A DNA stretch of 64,000 nt, taken from Sulfurimonas sp. (GTDB lineage Bacteria > Campylobacterota > Campylobacteria > Campylobacterales > Sulfurimonadaceae). Every line of letters starts with the position of its first letter. Within the stretch, counting starts at the first letter, position 1. The DNA is taken from the NCBI RefSeq assembly GCF_026988655.1, contig NZ_JALSKT010000085.1, forward strand, positions 1-64,000, given 5' to 3'. This document shows positions 40,323 through 49,910 of the stretch, piece after piece. A model generated the notes under the pieces. That model was not told where the DNA came from and made no database searches. It saw nothing but the letters and a program-made list of their open reading frames with translations. The position numbers and the translations under genes are program-made.

Positions 40323-40975
40323 TGAAGCTTCTTTTACTCGAAGATGAAATAATGTTAAATGAGTCTATACAAGAGTATCTTCAAGAGCAGGGCCATATAA
40401 TAGTAAGTTTTATAGACGGTTTTGAAGCATTCCAAAGTTTACAAAATGATGTCTATGATTTACTGATTCTGGATATAAATGTCCCAAATATAGATGGATT
40501 GACGCTTTTGGAAAAATTGCATGAGCGTAAAATACATATACCTACAATTTATATTAGTGCTCTTGTAGATATAGAAGATATATCCCGTGCCTATGATTTA
40601 GGCTGTTATGATTACTTAAAAAAGCCTTTTCATCTAAAGGAACTCGCTTTAAAAATAGACAGGATATTGATAGATAGAGATGTCCCTTTAGTTTTTTTAA
40701 GGCTTTCAAAAAATTATACCTATGATCAGGAGAGTAATACACTCTTGTTTAACAATACCCCACAGATTCTTACAAAAAGACAAGCACAAATTATAGATAT
40801 CTTAGCAAGAAACAGAGGGCGAATAGTAGACTTTGAACAGCTCCGTATCTATATATGGGATGAGCAAATTATAGATAATGCAACTATAAGAGCAGAGGTC
40901 AACAGACTGAAAAAAAGTTTAAAAGAAGATATCATCAGTAATGTCCGTGGAATGGGATATATGATAGAAAAGTAA
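40322..40975 (+). CDS. OmpR/PhoB-type response regulator
   Basis: The 217 residues have a receiver with Asp51 (LILDINVP), LKKPF, and a C-terminal winged helix (LTKRQAQIIDILARNRGRIVDFEQLRIYIW...VRGMGYMIEK). It is the evident partner of the kinase upstream. The porin-actP-acs genes that follow are the likely targets, but no repeat binding site was identified in the 139-base spacer. Confidence 0.92.
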   Translation: MKLLLLEDEIMLNESIQEYLQEQGHIIVSFIDGFEAFQSLQNDVYDLLILDINVPNIDGLTLLEKLHERKIHIPTIYISALVDIEDISRAYDLGCYDYLKKPFHLKELALKIDRILIDRDVPLVFLRLSKNYTYDQESNTLLFNNTPQILTKRQAQIIDILARNRGRIVDFEQLRIYIWDEQIIDNATIRAEVNRLKKSLKEDIISNVRGMGYMIEK

Positions 40976-41114
40976 GTAAGGTACTTAGAGTCTTTGTTGT
41001 TACTTTTTGATACACAGTAAAAATAAGATTGCAATTTTATGCTAAAAATATGAATTGCTACGTTCATGCTATGTTTTGGATTTATGATTAGCCTATCAAA
41101 AAGTGGAGGTATTT

Positions 41115-42548
41115 ATGAAAAAAATTGTATTAAGTATGTTTGTTACAGCATTGCTGACAAATGTATATGCTGATTACGATGGTGTAAATATAAAGTTAAA
41201 ACATGGTGTTACGGAAACACCAGAGGTGCATGTTCTTTCTGATGATATTAAAGAGATGTTTGGCAAAGGAAAAACAAGTGGACAGATAAGAATGTTCTAT
41301 GTAGATAGAGAGTATCAAGGTGGTTCAGGAGCAGATACGCATAGAGATGCTACTGTTTTGGGTGGGCATCTTAAGTATGAGACAGCTACACTTAATGGTA
41401 TTCGATTAGCTACTGCATTTTATACAGTTCAAAACTTAGGACTGCAACAACATGCTACACAATCACCAGCACTCCTTGGAACTGGATATAAATCATATTC
41501 AATCCTTGGGGAGGGCTATCTTGGATATAACTTCAGTGAAGTTGGACTAAAGAGTGATGCAAAGCTTGGTTATCAGAGATATGATTCTTTGATGATGGGA
41601 TCAGATGATGCAAGAACACTTCCTAATACTTTTAGAGCATATAAATTTGTAAGTAAGGATATAGAAAATACTACTATACAAATAGCACATGTAGATAAAA
41701 TCGCATATGGAACATTTGCAAATATCTATTCAACAGGCGGAATACTTGCTGCTACTTCAGGGTATACTTCAAGAGGGATTAATGATACAACTGGAGTACA
41801 AACGGGAGAATACTTGAATTTGGGGAGTGCAACAACAGGAAGAAAAACTGCCGGTGTTACAAATATTCAACTGAAATATACAGCGAAGAATTTCCATATA
41901 GATCTCTCAAATGATTATGCCTGGGACCTTTATAATACACTCTATGCTGATGCTGGTATCTCTTGGAATTGTTTGCTAAACAGTGATGTAAAACCATTTG
42001 TAAAACTGCAGATGATTAAACAAAACAGTGTTGGCGGAAAATATATGCAGTACTCTCCACTTGGGGGAACTGGTGAGATAGACTCTTTTTACTGGGCGGG
42101 TAAAGTTGGGGTAAAATATGAAGGTTTTGCTGCATATCTAGCGTATTCACAAACATCTTCAAATGCAGCTGGAGATGATTCTTATAAAAATGCCATACTC
42201 ACACAGTTTGGTGGTATGCCGGCATATACGCAGGGTATGGTGACTCGTCATATGTTTTTAGCTGGAACAAAGGCAACAAAGGTTGCTGCTGTATATAATT
42301 TTAAAAAACACGGAGTAAGTCTTTCAACAGCTGCTTATTATGCCTCTTTTGATACAGATGCAAACTCTGGATACGGTATACAAAGAACAGCAACAGAGGC
42401 TGGATTTGATATTAAATACTATCCAAAAACAATTGAAAAACTGCAGCTTCGTTTTCGTGGAAATTTTCCTAGAAAATTTGCGGAAGCAACTCCAGGAAAT
42501 GACACTGGTTGGAATGAGTACAGACTTATTGCAAACTATAACTTTTAA
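41115..42548 (+). CDS. Outer-membrane porin of the Campylobacterota Opr type
   Basis: About 477 residues from the ATG at 41115, placed 4 bases after a perfect GGAGGT site; an in-frame GTG at 41103 is rejected because it lies before that site. A signal peptide (MKKIVLSMFVTALLTNVYA) precedes an OprD-like barrel with alternating strands, ending NEYRLIANYNF. The context (regulators before, acetate permease after) suggests uptake of small organic acids. The specificity is inferred only. Confidence 0.85.
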   Translation: MKKIVLSMFVTALLTNVYADYDGVNIKLKHGVTETPEVHVLSDDIKEMFGKGKTSGQIRMFYVDREYQGGSGADTHRDATVLGGHLKYETATLNGIRLATAFYTVQNLGLQQHATQSPALLGTGYKSYSILGEGYLGYNFSEVGLKSDAKLGYQRYDSLMMGSDDARTLPNTFRAYKFVSKDIENTTIQIAHVDKIAYGTFANIYSTGGILAATSGYTSRGINDTTGVQTGEYLNLGSATTGRKTAGVTNIQLKYTAKNFHIDLSNDYAWDLYNTLYADAGISWNCLLNSDVKPFVKLQMIKQNSVGGKYMQYSPLGGTGEIDSFYWAGKVGVKYEGFAAYLAYSQTSSNAAGDDSYKNAILTQFGGMPAYTQGMVTRHMFLAGTKATKVAAVYNFKKHGVSLSTAAYYASFDTDANSGYGIQRTATEAGFDIKYYPKTIEKLQLRFRGNFPRKFAEATPGNDTGWNEYRLIANYNF

Positions 42549-42562
42549 GAAAAGGAACGATT

Positions 42563-42886
42563 ATGACTAAAGAACAAATACAACAGGTGAAAGCAGATCC
42601 TGATTATCAAAAACTTGTAAAAACAAGACAGGGTTTTGCTCTGAAATTAACGGTAGCTATGCTTGTAGTTTATTTTGCATTTATACTTACGATAGCTTTT
42701 GATCCTTCAGCATTGGCTGTAACACTTTCTAGCGAGACAGTTACAACTATAGGTATCCCTATCGGTATGGTGATAATTGTATTTGCTTTCATATTGACAG
42801 GTATATATACAAAAAGAGCCAACAGCGAGTTTGATGATCTCGCAGAAAAGGTAAAAAACAAATTAAAGGAACGTTTAGATGTTTAA
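42563..42886 (+). CDS. DUF485 membrane protein of the acetate transporter (YjcH-like)
   Basis: The 107 residues have the DUF485 pattern: [20 protein letters not shown], then two membrane helices ([14 protein letters not shown] and [16 protein letters not shown]), and a charged tail. In many bacteria this protein precedes actP, as yjcH does in E. coli. Its stop overlaps the actP start by 8 bases, so the two are translated together. Confidence 0.9.
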   Translation: MTKEQIQQVKADPDYQKLVKTRQGFALKLTVAMLVVYFAFILTIAFDPSALAVTLSSETVTTIGIPIGMVIIVFAFILTGIYTKRANSEFDDLAEKVKNKLKERLDV

Positions 42887-44546
42887 CAGAATATTTTTAT
42901 TTTTAATTTTTGGCAGTATCGTAGCTTTTGCTTCTGGAACTATCAGCGGTGAGATTCAAAAACAGCCACTGAATGTGCCAGCAATTGTGATGTTTGTTAT
43001 TTTTGTCGGCGCTACTTTGGGAATAACATACTGGGCAGCCAAAAGAACAAAATCTGCAAAAGATTTTTATACTGCGGGTGGTGGCATCACAGGACTGCAA
43101 AACGGTATGGCTATTGCAGGTGATTATATGTCTGCAGCGTCATTTTTGGGAATTTCAGGACTTGTTTATCTTAAAGGATATGATGGTCTTATCTACTCTA
43201 TAGGATTTTTAGTTGGTTGGCCGATTATTCTTTTTATAATTGCAGAACCATTGCGAAATCTGGGAAAATATACCTTTGCTGATGTTGCTTCGTACAGACT
43301 GCGTCAAAAACCTATTCGTATATTGGCAGCTTTTGGTTCTATTGCAACTGTTATTTTATATCTTATTGCACAAATGGTCGGTTCAGGAAAGCTGATACAG
43401 CTTCTGTTTGGTTTGCAGTATGAAGTCGCGGTTATCTTGGTCGGCGTTTTAATGATTTTGTATGTAACATTTGGCGGTATGCTTGCAACAACATGGGTAC
43501 AGATTATTAAGGCATTTTTACTACTTTCAGGTGCTACTTTTATGGCTATTGCTGTTATGGCACACTATGACTTTAGTTTTGGTGCACTCTTTGCACATGC
43601 AACAGAATTAAAAGGGGTAGAAATCATGTCTCCGGGGGGACTTGTCTCAGACCCTGTTTCTGCAATATCTTTGGCAATCGCCTTGATGTTTGGTACAGCC
43701 GGTCTGCCACATATACTTATGAGATTTTTTACAGTTGGAAATGCCAAAGAAGCACGTAAATCAGTCTTTTATGCAACAGGTTTTATCGGATATTTTTACA
43801 TATTGACATTTATCATCGGTTTTGGTGCTATCGTTATGGTGTTTAAAAACCCTCAGTATCTGGATCTGGCAAAACAGGCAATAAGCGGTGGTTTTCCAAT
43901 TCTTGGCGGAAACAATATGGCAGCTATTCACTTGTCACATGCTGTTGGCGGTGACTTTTTTCTGGGCTTTATATCAGCTGTAGCATTTGCAACGATTTTA
44001 GCTGTTGTTTCAGGTTTGACACTTGCCGGTGCTTCTGCAATTTCTCATGATCTTTATGCTTCTGTATATAAAAAAGGAGAAGTTGACGGACTTAAAGAGA
44101 TGAAAGTTTCAAAAATTGCAACTGTAGTTTTAGGAATAGTAGCTATTATCATGGGTATTGCCTTTGAGAAACAAAATATCGCTTTTGTTGTCGGTCTTGC
44201 TTTTGCTATTGCGGCGTCTGCAAACTTTCCTGTACTGTTACTTTCAATGTACTGGAAAAAACTTACAACTCGCGGTGCTGTTATCGGTGGAACTTTAGGA
44301 TTGGCAACTGCTGTAATGCTTGTTATTCTTGGTCCGATTGTCTGGGTACAGATCTTTGGCAATGCTGAAGCGATTTTCCCGTATAAATACCCGGCACTCT
44401 TTTCTGTAACAGTTGCCTTTGTCGGAATCTGGTTCTTCTCAGTAACTGACAAATCAAATGCTGCCAAAGAAGAGATGGAAGCCTTTGAAGCACAATACAT
44501 CAGAAGTCAAACTGGTATTGGCGCTGAGGGTGCATCCGAGCATTAA
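42879..44546 (+). CDS. actP: Cation/acetate symporter
   Basis: The 555-residue sodium:solute symporter imports acetate and similar short acids. Visible are the signal-like first helix, the [29 protein letters not shown] stretch in parts ([13 protein letters not shown]), [15 protein letters not shown], and about 13 helices. It sits between the DUF485 gene and the DUF294/CBS protein, with acs in the same run, which supports acetate as substrate. Confidence 0.94.
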   Translation: MFNRIFLFLIFGSIVAFASGTISGEIQKQPLNVPAIVMFVIFVGATLGITYWAAKRTKSAKDFYTAGGGITGLQNGMAIAGDYMSAASFLGISGLVYLKGYDGLIYSIGFLVGWPIILFIIAEPLRNLGKYTFADVASYRLRQKPIRILAAFGSIATVILYLIAQMVGSGKLIQLLFGLQYEVAVILVGVLMILYVTFGGMLATTWVQIIKAFLLLSGATFMAIAVMAHYDFSFGALFAHATELKGVEIMSPGGLVSDPVSAISLAIALMFGTAGLPHILMRFFTVGNAKEARKSVFYATGFIGYFYILTFIIGFGAIVMVFKNPQYLDLAKQAISGGFPILGGNNMAAIHLSHAVGGDFFLGFISAVAFATILAVVSGLTLAGASAISHDLYASVYKKGEVDGLKEMKVSKIATVVLGIVAIIMGIAFEKQNIAFVVGLAFAIAASANFPVLLLSMYWKKLTTRGAVIGGTLGLATAVMLVILGPIVWVQIFGNAEAIFPYKYPALFSVTVAFVGIWFFSVTDKSNAAKEEMEAFEAQYIRSQTGIGAEGASEH

Positions 44547-44548
44547 TC

Positions 44549-46363
44549 ATGAGTATTTTAGACCAAAAAAAACTTATTGAGTCTATTCACCCCTTTGAGT
44601 TACTTAGTTCAAAAGAACTGAGTAGCCTGATGCAAAAAATCGACATTGCATACTATCCTAAAGATACACTGCTTATCAGCAAAAACCTTCCATCTGTTGC
44701 TTTTTATATCATTATAAAAGGATATGTGTCCGAATATATTGATGATACTTTGTATACGGTTTACGGTGAAGGGGACAGTTTTGATGCAGATGCTCTGATT
44801 TATAGTACAACGCAGAGCAAGTTTGTTGTCAGCGAAGATTTGATTTGTTATGAGATTCAAAAAGATGACTTTCTTGACTTGATACAAAACAAACGCATAC
44901 AAGAGTATTTTTTACAAGACTTCGTCACAAGACACCAGCATTTAAAAGAACATTCACAGCAGAGTCAATTAACCCCGTTTTTAGTCTCCAAAGTAGGAGA
45001 TATTTATCTTCATGAGGCTTATATAGTTGAGGCAGATGTAAGCATTATTGATGCACTCAAAGAGATGAAAAAGAAAAAAGCAACATGTATCATTGTTGCA
45101 GATAATGATGAGTACAGTATCGTTACAGATACGGACTTGAGAGAAAATGTCTTGATGGGCTCATTTAATGTGAGTGATGCTATTGTAAATATAGCATCTA
45201 AAAATATTATTAGCATAGAGATAAATGATTTTTTATTTAATGCTTTGGTTCTTATGACACATAATGCGATTAAGCGTTTGGTTGTAAAAGACGGAGATAA
45301 AATTGTCGGAATATTGGAACAGTTGGATTTATTGAGCTATTTTGCAAATCACTCCTATTTGATTTCTGTTCAAATAGACAAAGCAGAGTCTCTTGATGAT
45401 TTAAAAGAGATTCAAAATGGTTTGAAAAATCTTGTAACTACACTTGATTCCAATGGTGTAAAGGTACGCTATATAAGTAAGCTTGTTGCAACATTAAATC
45501 AAAAAATTTATGCGAAAGTTTTTGAAATCTATGTTGATGAGTCTTTACAGGACAAATGTGCTCTAATTATAATGGGTTCTGAGGGCAGAGAAGAGCAGAT
45601 ACTCAAAACTGATCAAGATAATGCCCTTATTATTACCGATGATATTGATACAGAACTGTTTACAGAGCCTATGAAAAAGCTCAATAGTGCTCTTTTGGAA
45701 ATTGGCTTTGCAAAATGTGAAGGCAATGTGATGGTCAGTAATGCATACTGGCGTCGTAATATGCAGAGTTTCAAAAAGGAAATAGATAACTGGATCGCGA
45801 GTTTTGAAACAGGAAGTCTGCAAAATTTGAGTATCTTTTTAGATGCAAAGTGTGTTGCAGGCGATTGTGCTTTACTTGATGAAACAAAAAAGTATTTGTT
45901 TGAGGGTTTTGAGAAAAGAAATGATGTCTTGGCACATCTTGCAAAAGCAACACTTTTTTTTGAAACACCGATTTCTCTTTTTAGCGGTTTTAAGCTTGAA
46001 AAAGAGCATGAAAACAAACTGGATTTGAAAAAAGGCGGCATCTTTGCAATTGTTCACGGTATAAGATGTCTGGCACTTGAAAACAGAATCAAAACAACCA
46101 ATACAATAGAACGCATTAAAGAGTTGAACAACAGAGGTGTTTTTGACAAGGTTTTTGCAACAGAACTGATAGAAAGCTTTGATACGCTTTTATCTATAAG
46201 ACTCAAAGCGATGCTTCATGCCAACAATCAAAAAGAGTTGAATTACATCAATCCCAAAGATTTGGATAAGACCAGCAGAGACCTGTTAAAAGACAGTTTT
46301 AAAGTAGTAAACAGATTCAAAAAGTTTATTAGCTTTCATTTTCATTTAGAGATGGTTGCATAA
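44549..46363 (+). CDS. DUF294-type nucleotidyltransferase with cNMP-binding and CBS domains
   Basis: The 604 residues have, in order, a cyclic-nucleotide-binding-like domain (about 1-115), two CBS domains (about 130-270) and a GlnD-like nucleotidyltransferase domain with GSEGREEQILKTDQDNA near residue 342, followed by a helical C-terminal domain. Such proteins often accompany actP and acs and are presumed to regulate acetate use, perhaps by nucleotidylating a target, but this is not proven. It overlaps the exonuclease gene by one base. Confidence 0.87.
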   Translation: MSILDQKKLIESIHPFELLSSKELSSLMQKIDIAYYPKDTLLISKNLPSVAFYIIIKGYVSEYIDDTLYTVYGEGDSFDADALIYSTTQSKFVVSEDLICYEIQKDDFLDLIQNKRIQEYFLQDFVTRHQHLKEHSQQSQLTPFLVSKVGDIYLHEAYIVEADVSIIDALKEMKKKKATCIIVADNDEYSIVTDTDLRENVLMGSFNVSDAIVNIASKNIISIEINDFLFNALVLMTHNAIKRLVVKDGDKIVGILEQLDLLSYFANHSYLISVQIDKAESLDDLKEIQNGLKNLVTTLDSNGVKVRYISKLVATLNQKIYAKVFEIYVDESLQDKCALIIMGSEGREEQILKTDQDNALIITDDIDTELFTEPMKKLNSALLEIGFAKCEGNVMVSNAYWRRNMQSFKKEIDNWIASFETGSLQNLSIFLDAKCVAGDCALLDETKKYLFEGFEKRNDVLAHLAKATLFFETPISLFSGFKLEKEHENKLDLKKGGIFAIVHGIRCLALENRIKTTNTIERIKELNNRGVFDKVFATELIESFDTLLSIRLKAMLHANNQKELNYINPKDLDKTSRDLLKDSFKVVNRFKKFISFHFHLEMVA

Positions 46364-46974
46364 TGCTTTTTTCTGTGTTTGAAAAGATGAAAAAAAAGAG
46401 AAATCTCTCAATGCTTAAGGATAAATCTTTTTCTTCTCTTTTTGAACAAAGTGATGAAATTGTAGTTTTTGATACAGAAACTACAGGCTTAAACCCAAAA
46501 GAAGATGAAATACTTTCTATAGGTGCAGTTAAGATTAAAAATAATAAAATACTGACATCACAAACTTTTGAAGTGTATTTGAAAAATTTTGGTGATATTG
46601 ATGCTAAAAGCATAACAATACATGGTATCCGTCCATGTGATTTAGAGAATGCAAAAGAACCGTCGGAGGGAATTAAAGAGTTTTTGCATTATATCAAAGG
46701 TGCCACTTTGGTGGGGTACTATCTTGAGTTTGATGTTGCAATGATAAACAAATATATAAAGCCTATGCTCGGAATAACTTTGCCAAATAAAATGGTTGAA
46801 GTTTCTGAAATATATTTTGACAAAACGATAGCATTAATGCCTCAAGCTAATATTGATTTGCGTTTTGATACAATTTTAAAAAATTGTAATATTCCCAATA
46901 TGGGCGCACACAATGCTGTCAATGATGCCATTATGACAGCAATGATTTACTTAAAACTAACACAGGAGAAATAA
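46363..46974 (+). CDS. DnaQ-like 3'-5' exonuclease
   Basis: The 203 residues have the DEDDh fold: VFDTETTGLNPKEDEILSIGAV (Asp, Glu), GYYLEFDVAMINKY (Asp) and GAHNAVNDAIMTA (His, Asp). It resembles the epsilon proofreading subunit of polymerase III but is placed in the acetate operon, next to the DUF294 protein, a pairing found in many proteobacteria. Its role there is unclear; degradation of a nucleotide signal or RNA is possible. Confidence 0.87.
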   Translation: MLFSVFEKMKKKRNLSMLKDKSFSSLFEQSDEIVVFDTETTGLNPKEDEILSIGAVKIKNNKILTSQTFEVYLKNFGDIDAKSITIHGIRPCDLENAKEPSEGIKEFLHYIKGATLVGYYLEFDVAMINKYIKPMLGITLPNKMVEVSEIYFDKTIALMPQANIDLRFDTILKNCNIPNMGAHNAVNDAIMTAMIYLKLTQEK

Positions 46975-48939
46975 ATGTCAGAAATAGAAAAAAAATCGAT
47001 TTTTAAACCAAACAAAGAGTTGGCAAAGACTGCCAGAATCAAAAACATGTGTGAATATCAGGATTTACAGGATGAAGCTACTGAGGACTATGAAGGATTT
47101 TGGGGCAGATTTGCCAAAGAAAAGCTGAGCTGGAAAGAACCGTTTACAAAGGTAATGGATGAGTCAAATTACCCTTTTGTCAAATGGTTTGAAGGTGGAA
47201 AGTTAAATGTTTCAGAACAGTGTATTGATCGTCATTTGGATCTGCGTAAAAATAAAGCTGCGATTATTTTTGAAGGTGATCGTGGAGACAAGCAGATTAT
47301 TACCTACTTGGAACTCTATTACAATGTTAATCGTTTTGCAAATTTACTCAAAAATGAGTTTGGGGTTAAAAAGGGAGACAGAGTTGTTATCTATATGCCG
47401 ATGATTCCTGAAGCTGCTTATGCAATGCTTGCCTGTGCGAGAATCGGTGCAATTCACTCTATAGTATTTGGCGGATTTTCTGCTGAAGCACTCAAAGACA
47501 GAATAGAAGATGCTGATGCGAAAGTTGTTATAACTGCTGATGGTGCATACAGAAAAGATAAACCATATATGTTAAAACCGGTAGTAGATGCAGCTTTGGC
47601 AGAAGGTGGTCCCGTTCAAAAAGTTCTTGTTGTTGAGCGAAACAATGAAGATATAAGATGGGTTGAAGGACGTGATTACTCTTATAATGAACTTATAAAG
47701 ATGCAGGACGTTACATGTAAAGCCGAAGTTATGGATAGCGAAGATCCGCTTTTCTTGCTTTACACATCTGGTTCGACAGGAAAACCAAAAGGAGTACAGC
47801 ACAACTCTGCGGGATATATTCTCTGGGCACAGATGACAATGGAATGGGTGTTTGATGTAAAAGAGAATGATACATACTGGTGTACTGCGGATATTGGCTG
47901 GATTACAGGACATACATATATAGTGTATGGACCTTTGGCAATGGGTGCTACAACTATCATGTTTGAAGGTGTACCGACGTACCCTGATGCGGGTCGTCCA
48001 TGGAAAATGGTGGAAGAGTATAAAATCAATCAGTTTTATACTGCTCCGACTGCTATTAGAGTGCTGCATAAAATGGGTGAAGATGAACCGGCTAAGTATG
48101 ACCTCTCAAGCCTGAAAGTACTTGGAACTGTTGGTGAGCCTATTGACCCGCCTGCGTGGAAATGGTACTATGAAGAGGTAGGGGGAAGCAAATGTGCTAT
48201 CGTTGATACATACTGGCAGACTGAGACAGGAGGGCATATAGTCTCTCCTCTTCCGGGAGCTACGCCTATTAAACCGGGATGCGCAACATTCCCTCTTCCT
48301 GGAATAATGGCAGAGATACTTGACCCTGCTACGGGTGAGAAAGTTGAAGTCGGAGAGGGTGGTTACATGTGTGTAACGCGTCCTTGGCCTTCGATGATTC
48401 GCGGTGTGTGGGGAGATGAAGAGAGATTTGTAAAATCTTACTTTGGTGATGTAAAAAAAGATGGTAAAGCGGTCTACTTTACAGGTGATGGCGCAAACTA
48501 TGATGAAGATGGGTATATCACAATCACAGGTCGTACTGATGATGTCATCAATGTAAGTGGACATAGAATGGGAACTGCAGAAGTTGAAGCAGCTATCAAA
48601 AAACATCCAAACGTTGCTGAAGTTGCTGTTGTTGGGAAACCACATGAACTCAAAGGAGAAGGAATCTTCGCTTATGTTGTTTTAAAAGATGATGAAGGTG
48701 TAGCAGATGAGGTTGAAGAGGCAAAAATCATCAACAACATCATCAAAAAAGAGATAGGAAATATCGCTTTATGTGATGATATCCTTTTCGCTCCAGGACT
48801 TCCAAAAACAAGAAGTGGAAAAATCATGCGTCGTATTTTACGCTCAATCGCTAAAGGTGAGCCAATTACGCAAGATATCTCAACACTTGAAGACCCTTCA
48901 ATCGTTGCAAAAATTGAAGCTATGGTCAAGTCTAAATAG
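46975..48939 (+). CDS. acs: Acetyl-CoA synthetase
   Basis: It activates acetate to acetyl-CoA through acetyl-AMP. The 654 residues match the family length. Motifs are [43 protein letters not shown] and the C-terminal lysine site [11 protein letters not shown], whose Lys is the known acetylation target in the family. AGGAG precedes the ATG immediately after the exonuclease stop. It completes the import-and-activate unit. Confidence 0.97.
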   Translation: MSEIEKKSIFKPNKELAKTARIKNMCEYQDLQDEATEDYEGFWGRFAKEKLSWKEPFTKVMDESNYPFVKWFEGGKLNVSEQCIDRHLDLRKNKAAIIFEGDRGDKQIITYLELYYNVNRFANLLKNEFGVKKGDRVVIYMPMIPEAAYAMLACARIGAIHSIVFGGFSAEALKDRIEDADAKVVITADGAYRKDKPYMLKPVVDAALAEGGPVQKVLVVERNNEDIRWVEGRDYSYNELIKMQDVTCKAEVMDSEDPLFLLYTSGSTGKPKGVQHNSAGYILWAQMTMEWVFDVKENDTYWCTADIGWITGHTYIVYGPLAMGATTIMFEGVPTYPDAGRPWKMVEEYKINQFYTAPTAIRVLHKMGEDEPAKYDLSSLKVLGTVGEPIDPPAWKWYYEEVGGSKCAIVDTYWQTETGGHIVSPLPGATPIKPGCATFPLPGIMAEILDPATGEKVEVGEGGYMCVTRPWPSMIRGVWGDEERFVKSYFGDVKKDGKAVYFTGDGANYDEDGYITITGRTDDVINVSGHRMGTAEVEAAIKKHPNVAEVAVVGKPHELKGEGIFAYVVLKDDEGVADEVEEAKIINNIIKKEIGNIALCDDILFAPGLPKTRSGKIMRRILRSIAKGEPITQDISTLEDPSIVAKIEAMVKSK

Positions 48940-48958
48940 TTCTACCGCGTAAAAATGC

Positions 48959-48964
48959 TATAAT
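48959..48964 (+). promoter_or_regulatory. Possible -10 box for pyrF
   Basis: TATAAT lies 35 bases before the pyrF ATG in the short gap after acs. Consensus match only. Confidence 0.4.
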
Positions 48965-48993
48965 TTCATAATTAAATTACTAAGAGAATTATT

Positions 48994-49677
48994 ATGGAAT
49001 TATGCGTTGCCCTTGATTTACCCACAAAAGAAGAAAATTTAGCACTTATTGAAAAAATAAAAGATTATGATGTTTGGCTTAAAGTTGGACTTCGTACATA
49101 TATCCGTGATGGAGAGAGTTTTCTTCAAGCTATCAAACAAATCAATCCAGATTTTAAAATTTTTTTAGACCTTAAACTTTATGATATACCAAATACTATG
49201 GCAGATGCTGCAGAGTCTATCATGGGGCTTGGTGTGGATATGTTTAATGTACATGCAAGTGCTGGTCGTCGTGCTATGACGACTGTAATGCAAAGATTAG
49301 AGAAGTATGAAAACCGTCCTATTGTTTTAGCAGTGACAGCGCTTACTTCATTTAGCGAGGAAGAATTTCATGCAGTATATGAGTCTAGTATTTCGCAAAA
49401 AGCTGATCAATTTGCAAAAGATGCTATGCAAAGTGGACTTGATGGTGTTGTTTGCTCTGCATTTGAAAGTGCGAGCATTAAAAATATAACAAATGAAGAT
49501 TTTATGACTTTAACTCCTGGTATCCGCCCATTTGGTGAAGACGCAGGTGATCAAAAACGTGTTGCAGATGTAAACTTTGCAAAGAATGCTCTTGTAGATT
49601 TTATCGTTGTAGGACGTCCAATTTATCAGGCAAAAAAACCTGCAGAGGTAATTGCAAAGATATTAGCACAAATTTAA
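48994..49677 (+). CDS. pyrF: Orotidine 5'-phosphate decarboxylase
   Basis: The last step of UMP synthesis. The 227-residue TIM barrel shows the catalytic FLDLKLYDIPNT (Asp-Lys-x-x-Asp) and VVGRPIYQA phosphate site, plus LTPGIRPFGEDAGDQKR. It is not obviously related to the acetate operon before it and seems to have its own promoter. Confidence 0.96.
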   Translation: MELCVALDLPTKEENLALIEKIKDYDVWLKVGLRTYIRDGESFLQAIKQINPDFKIFLDLKLYDIPNTMADAAESIMGLGVDMFNVHASAGRRAMTTVMQRLEKYENRPIVLAVTALTSFSEEEFHAVYESSISQKADQFAKDAMQSGLDGVVCSAFESASIKNITNEDFMTLTPGIRPFGEDAGDQKRVADVNFAKNALVDFIVVGRPIYQAKKPAEVIAKILAQI

Positions 49678-49700
49678 GCTAATTGTTATGAAACTCTGAC

Positions 49701-49706
49701 TATAAT
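49701..49706 (+). promoter_or_regulatory. Possible -10 box for tRNA-Ser
   Basis: TATAAT lies 14 bases before the first base of the tRNA, a spacing that would start the transcript a few bases upstream. Consensus match. Confidence 0.45.
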
Positions 49707-49720
49707 CTCACTCTTCAAAC

Positions 49721-49810
49721 GGACGAGTGGGTGAGTGGCTGAAACCACATCCCTGCTAAGGATGCGTACTGGTAACGGTACCGAGAGTTCGAATCTCTCC
49801 TCGTCCACCA
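49721..49810 (+). tRNA. tRNA-Ser (anticodon GCU)
   Basis: The acceptor stem GGACGAG pairs with CTCGTCC (49800-49806). The anticodon loop is CTGCTAA, giving GCU for AGC/AGU codons. The T arm is GAGAG-TTCGAAT-CTCTC and there is the long variable arm of class II tRNAs. CCA is encoded (49808-49810). The discriminator base is A (49807), while most bacterial serine tRNAs have G at this place. Confidence 0.95.
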
Positions 49811-49910
49811 CCAAAACAATCCCCAAAATTCATACTGTACCTAAGTACAATACCAATAAATTTTTCATTGTCCTATAATTTTCCTAATTCAATAGTTTTA
49901 GGAGTTTTTT

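Noticed and set aside
40976-41114. A sigma-54 promoter upstream of the porin
   Set aside because: No GG-N10-GC pattern with the proper flanks is present.
49811-49910. An integration site at the tRNA-Ser 3' end
   Set aside because: No integrase gene follows and I saw no repeat of the tRNA 3' end downstream.
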